Positions 60,482 through 64,000 of a DNA stretch of 64,000 bases are shown piece by piece; position 1 is the stretch's first letter; every line of letters starts with the position of its first letter. A model generated the notes under the pieces. It had not been told where the DNA came from. It worked only from the letters and a program-made list of their open reading frames with translations, and did not search any database. Source of the DNA: Verpa conica (taxonomy: Eukaryota; Ascomycota; Pezizomycetes; Pezizales; Morchellaceae); contig JAUFSD010000002.1 in NCBI GenBank assembly GCA_033030425.1, positions 1,488,001-1,552,000 of the forward strand, written 5' to 3'. Made by a program: the position numbers and the translations under genes.

Positions 60482-61046
60482 TCATAATTTCTTCTGCTCC
60501 TCTAGGATCTGCTGCTTCTGTCTCTCAAATTCCTCACGTTGACGCTTGCTCCTATCCATTACAATCTGGCGTTGCCTCTTGGCTTCCTCTTCAGCGACAA
60601 CCCAAACTATATGACGTCAGTATTAAGATATCCAGGGGAAAAAAAATTAGGATCCAAGTCCAAGATTTCAAGCAAATAAGACGCTGAAGGAAGTACCTGG
60701 CCTATCGTCCTTAGAATAGGCTTTTAGCCTAGTAATAAACTCTTCATGCTCCTTTAGCCTCTGTTCGCGCCCTTCGAGTGATTTCTTTTGGAGTTCGGGA
60801 TTGTATTTCTGTAGATGGCTTAATGAGCATAGGATATAAATTACTTATAAAGGGAAAAGGGCAACAATAGACTCACCTTGAATAATTCGTCTGGGTCAGG
60901 CTGGACCCACATAACCAGTGCAGGACCACCGACGCAGCAGACCACTGCACTGTTGGTTGTTGTATGTCAGCTGGCCAGTAATTGGAATGAATAGAGGAGG
61001 GTAACGCGTACGCTCCGAACATCTTCGCATATGTTACTCCGCGCAT
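60482..61046 (-). CDS. Cytochrome bc1 assembly factor Cbp4
   Basis: Small inner-membrane protein that helps cytochrome b enter complex III. Four exons: 61012-61046, 60877-60949, 60697-60808, 60482-60606; 114 residues. The joined start [20 protein letters not shown] leads into [16 protein letters not shown], i.e. one membrane helix followed by the conserved P-x-x-[DE]-E-L-F segment. Then [40 protein letters not shown], and a charged coiled-coil tail ([12 protein letters not shown], ending EEQKKL). The RYNPELQK-type block and the YSKSDKPIW-type block identify the fungal family. No single exon is long enough to be seen by ORF scanning; the first is 35 nt. Confidence 0.9.
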
Positions 61047-63323
61047 TGTTGCTTATTGGTGGGTGTTTGATGTGCAAGATGGAAGATGTGATGTTGAGAG
61101 TGGTGGTTGAAGTGGCGCTACGACGGTGGGGTGCACCGCCACAAGATAATGTGGTTTTGAGATTAAGAAGCGGTTAGTACGTAGGTGTCGCCAGCACGGA
61201 CTAATAGGTCTACTCCATTCAGAAAATGGTTGCTAATAATTTTGCCTGTACTTTCGCGGCTAACCTAAATAATTCCAGCCTTTCACTATCACGCTAATTA
61301 GATTTTTTAGCTGAGCACCTCACTGTCATTTTACCAGCAGAGAATTAAAGTGCGATTACTAGGCACTCATTTCTGGCTTGTTTATGACTATATGGAGTTC
61401 TATTTATTGTGTCATTCCCCATATATTAACTGAATGAGTGTGAGATTACTCAGCCCTAGGAGATAACAAGCAATGCGATGTATAAACGGAGTAGTCTAGC
61501 GGGGGATAACAGGCGTTCGTCTCACTAAGCTTTGGGTTACATATACTCCATGAGAATGAGTGATGTATAATGATGGGCCCCTTGTTTCCGCTATCCCTTT
61601 CTCTGGTAATGGCTCAAGAAAATTCCTGGCCCCCTAATTCGTCGGAATTATTACCATCAGTAAATATTAAGTCCTGACTGGCTATAATTCAAGTACCCGC
61701 CGGGGTTCTTCGTTTATTATTGGCCATTTTGTAATTGACTAAACTAGTTTTGCTCAGTCACCGCCACATAGGGGGTCAGCATTTTCTACCAGACAAAGGG
61801 ATAGTAAATTTGTCTTATTTTCGTGTGGATATATTTTATTCTTTATAGGGCGGCTGAGGCTTCATGGACAAATAACAAAGACTTGGAGATATTTCCCCGT
61901 TCCAGCTAAATCTAGCTAGCTGATAAAGGAAATGAGCATGCAAAAGGGAGGTAACCGGATTACGGGCTTACATTCAGCCAGAAAAAAGAACAGATGACTC
62001 TGTAGAGTAGGTAAACGCGATGATTATCTCAGCCCGTATGCGTATGGGCTGAAATGATCCCTGTTACACAAATTAAACGGGTGCCAAAGTGCAGTTAGAC
62101 ATCCCTAACCCTGATCCACGCAACAGTTCCAGGTCTCTCGACTTCAGGAAGTGTTAGAAACCAGGCTCTGTGGGTGGCCATAGGTCTGCAGATGCCTGTG
62201 AGGTTAAATGACTTTGTAATAGCACTTCCAAGTCTCAGGCCAATAAAACACACTGAAAACCTGAGCACCAGTTGCAATCCTGGTAGGGGCTGTTCTCTCT
62301 TGGGTGATCCCCCGCAAAAAAAGGAGAAGGTTCTTACGCCTGTTTCGGACGTGGTGTCGAAAACCTGCGGTCAGGGGGGGGCAGAGGCGAGATGGTAACT
62401 CCATTTGGACGTAATGGACCTGCGTTGCTGCCCACGTGCATCACACTTATATGCATCTGAAAAAAAACAATTAACTACATGTACATGCTGCAGCTGGGTA
62501 TTGTACGTGATGCCAACCTTTTTATTTTTATTTTTTAATTTTAAATTACCTATATCCTCGCAGGGTGTATAATCTCTGGTAATTCTGATTTGCAACGGGT
62601 TTATCTAGGTTATTTGCCGATTGATGAGCTCTAGTAGGCACATTATTATTATGAGGGCATTGATCAGTGAGTAGCCAGTGGTTGTGGCACTACCAGGAAG
62701 AAGATTTTCTGACGCGTTTTGGCGTTTGATATGCAAGGGACCCAAATTTATGCTGGTATTTGTCGGTCCTGAATTCGGAATTCTTCAAGAGAACACGGGC
62801 AGTGGGAGGGCGTGCAAGGTAATCTTGGTCGGTCGGTGGAGAAGTCTTTTTTGGAGACGTCTCGGATTATTCGGATACCTGTCCTGGGCGAACCGAGACT
62901 CCGCTGCTCACTCATTACCGGCGCCGTAACTTATTAACTTGCATCTCAACACAGTGCCAGGGTCAAGCGCGGCAGTTCCCCAACCCTTAGCCGCTGTGGG
63001 GGGAGCTGAGAATAAACTGCTAAAAAAAACTCATCCTCATGCCAGAACCGAAAGGAAGAGCCAAAGCCTGGTTACTGAGCAAAGGAGTGACGGTGGATCA
63101 TTCCGAAAGGAAGCAGCAAATCGAGAGACATTCCCAATATTAGTACGGACCCAACATTAGTACCCGGAGCCTCAGGCTTTACTACATTCACTTCATCTCA
63201 TCGTCGCGCGCGCACTTCCTACGGGGGAAGTTGCACATTTTTCGCTGGTGTTGCTAGAAACAGTCCTTTCATCTTTTTGAACTTTGTCGTGCAAAACTAC
63301 ACTCCTTCAGTGCATTCACTACC
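61047..63323. other. Long intergenic spacer
   Basis: About 2.3 kb between divergent genes. AT-rich on the left; from about 62650 more GC-balanced, probably the promoter and leader of the gene at 63324. Plus frames at 62678-62929 and 62939-63160 have no family features. Confidence 0.45.
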
Positions 63324-64000
63324 ATGGCCTACGATCAGAACTACCGGCAGCCTCAGCGTCATTATCAGGGCGACTACTATAATCCCGAATCACCTCAGAA
63401 GTATGCACTGCATCCAAATCAGAGGGGAACTCCTACGCAGCAGGGCCGTGGGATGATGCCCCGGTTTGCTGGCCAACCGGCCAATATGAATACTGGTTAC
63501 AAAAGTGATAGAATGGATAGCAGAGGTATAGGAGACCGAGCGCAGAGTATGTTATTTCTATCCCGAGAAACGAGGGGTCTTCAAAAAGATTCCATTAGTG
63601 ACCACTAGTAATAGCTCAAAAGCCCCAACGGCCTCCTCCTTCGCCGATGAATGCCGAGAGTGCATTTCCATCATTTCCGGGTTCGAATAAGCGGGCAATT
63701 CCAGTACCTCCTGGGACTCTACCTATTGATGATTCTATGCTGGCTATGAGCCTTGAAGGTAGTGGCAGAAGTAAGCCTACGTCTAGACAACGGGGACCTC
63801 CTACTGCCCCTCATGGACCTATTCCGAGGGCACAGACCATGCAGCCAGAGAGAATGCGGGGGGGCAGGCCCCCGCCTAATTTTGCACGAGGTGGAGCACG
63901 AGATGGGTATTCTCCTCATGAAGAGTTGAGATCGCAGGACCATCGTGGGCCACCTCCACATCAGAGATTCCCACCTCCACGGGGTAATATGCCTGGGCTC
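63324..64000 (+). CDS. Unidentified Pro/Arg/Gln-rich protein (partial, N-terminal part)
   Basis: Two exons are visible, 63324-63546 and 63615 to the window edge, joined as DRAQ-TQKPQRPPPSP across a GTATGT..AATAG intron. It starts MAYDQNYRQPQRHYQGDYYN and is rich in Pro, Arg, Gln and Gly (GRGMMPRFAGQPANMNTGYK, then MRGGRPPPNFARGG). This looks like a disordered N-terminal region of a larger protein. Conserved-looking short pieces are AESAFPSFPGSNKRAIPVPP and DDSMLAMSLEG. I do not recognise the family, and the catalytic or folded part, if any, lies beyond 64000. Confidence 0.7.

Noticed and set aside
1..64000. tRNA, rRNA, CRISPR array, biosynthetic cluster or intact transposon
   Set aside because: I scanned by eye for T-loop-like words, regular direct repeats, PKS/NRPS-type proteins and transposase or reverse transcriptase motifs and found none. 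A tRNAscan and repeat search would be decisive.

Overview
The window is nuclear DNA of a filamentous ascomycete (Pezizomycotina). The evidence is many short spliceosomal introns (about 45-110 nt) with GT..AG ends and TACTAAY-like or CTRAY branch sites, long AT-rich gene-poor spacers, and fungal families: an NDR kinase of the Dbf2/SidB group, a Dnf-type flippase, Sda1, a tetraspanin, an Mcm1-type MADS protein, Cbp4, and secreted six-cysteine proteins. I cannot fix the genus. Gene models were built by reading exons and splice sites by eye. For 15 intact multi-exon models I summed exon lengths and each total is a multiple of three.

Layout. 1-240: ankyrin-repeat relic (-). 1216-2670: tyrosyl-tRNA synthetase (-). 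3221-5410: Dbf2/SidB kinase (-). 6237-7062: short-chain dehydrogenase (-). 9309-11269: sugar transporter (+). 12322-12924 (-) and 13220-13691 (+): a divergent pair of small mitochondrial genes, pyruvate carrier MPC2-type and complex I NDUFA2-type; both are so split by introns that simple ORF scanning misses them. 13909-15013: LigB/DODA-like extradiol dioxygenase (-). 15772-17108 and 18297-19013: two secreted six-cysteine proteins (-). 20794-21891: retinol-dehydrogenase-like SDR (-). 23182-23577: two hairpin mini-elements joined by a perfect inverted repeat. 24119-25929: mitochondrial Mg2+ channel MRS2 (+). 27567-29710: unidentified nuclear-type protein with an apparent frame break (-). 32205-37004: P4-ATPase flippase (+). 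39746-42182: SDA1 (+). 43092-44533: phosphoserine aminotransferase (-). 45231-47323: malate synthase with a 9-nt micro-exon and a peroxisomal tail (-). 48493-49564: proteasome alpha1 (Scl1/PSMA6) with a 7-nt coding first exon (-). 51638-52516: tetraspanin (-). 55575-56573: MADS-box factor (+). 57931-59650: decayed ankyrin gene cut by a foldback element. 60482-61046: Cbp4 (-). 63324-64000: start of a proline-rich protein (+, runs off the window).

The gene set is mostly housekeeping. Several products meet in the mitochondrion (MPC2, NDUFA2, MRS2, CBP4), and malate synthase and the sugar carrier belong to carbon-source use, but this is scattered synteny, not a cluster. I found no CRISPR array, tRNA, rRNA, intact transposon or secondary-metabolite cluster. 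The most notable features are the micro-exons, the divergent mitochondrial pair, the symmetric hairpin-element structure at 23.2-23.6 kb, the foldback insertion in the ankyrin relic, the paired six-cysteine secreted proteins, and the frame break near 28.92 kb. I saw no convincing undescribed multi-gene system.
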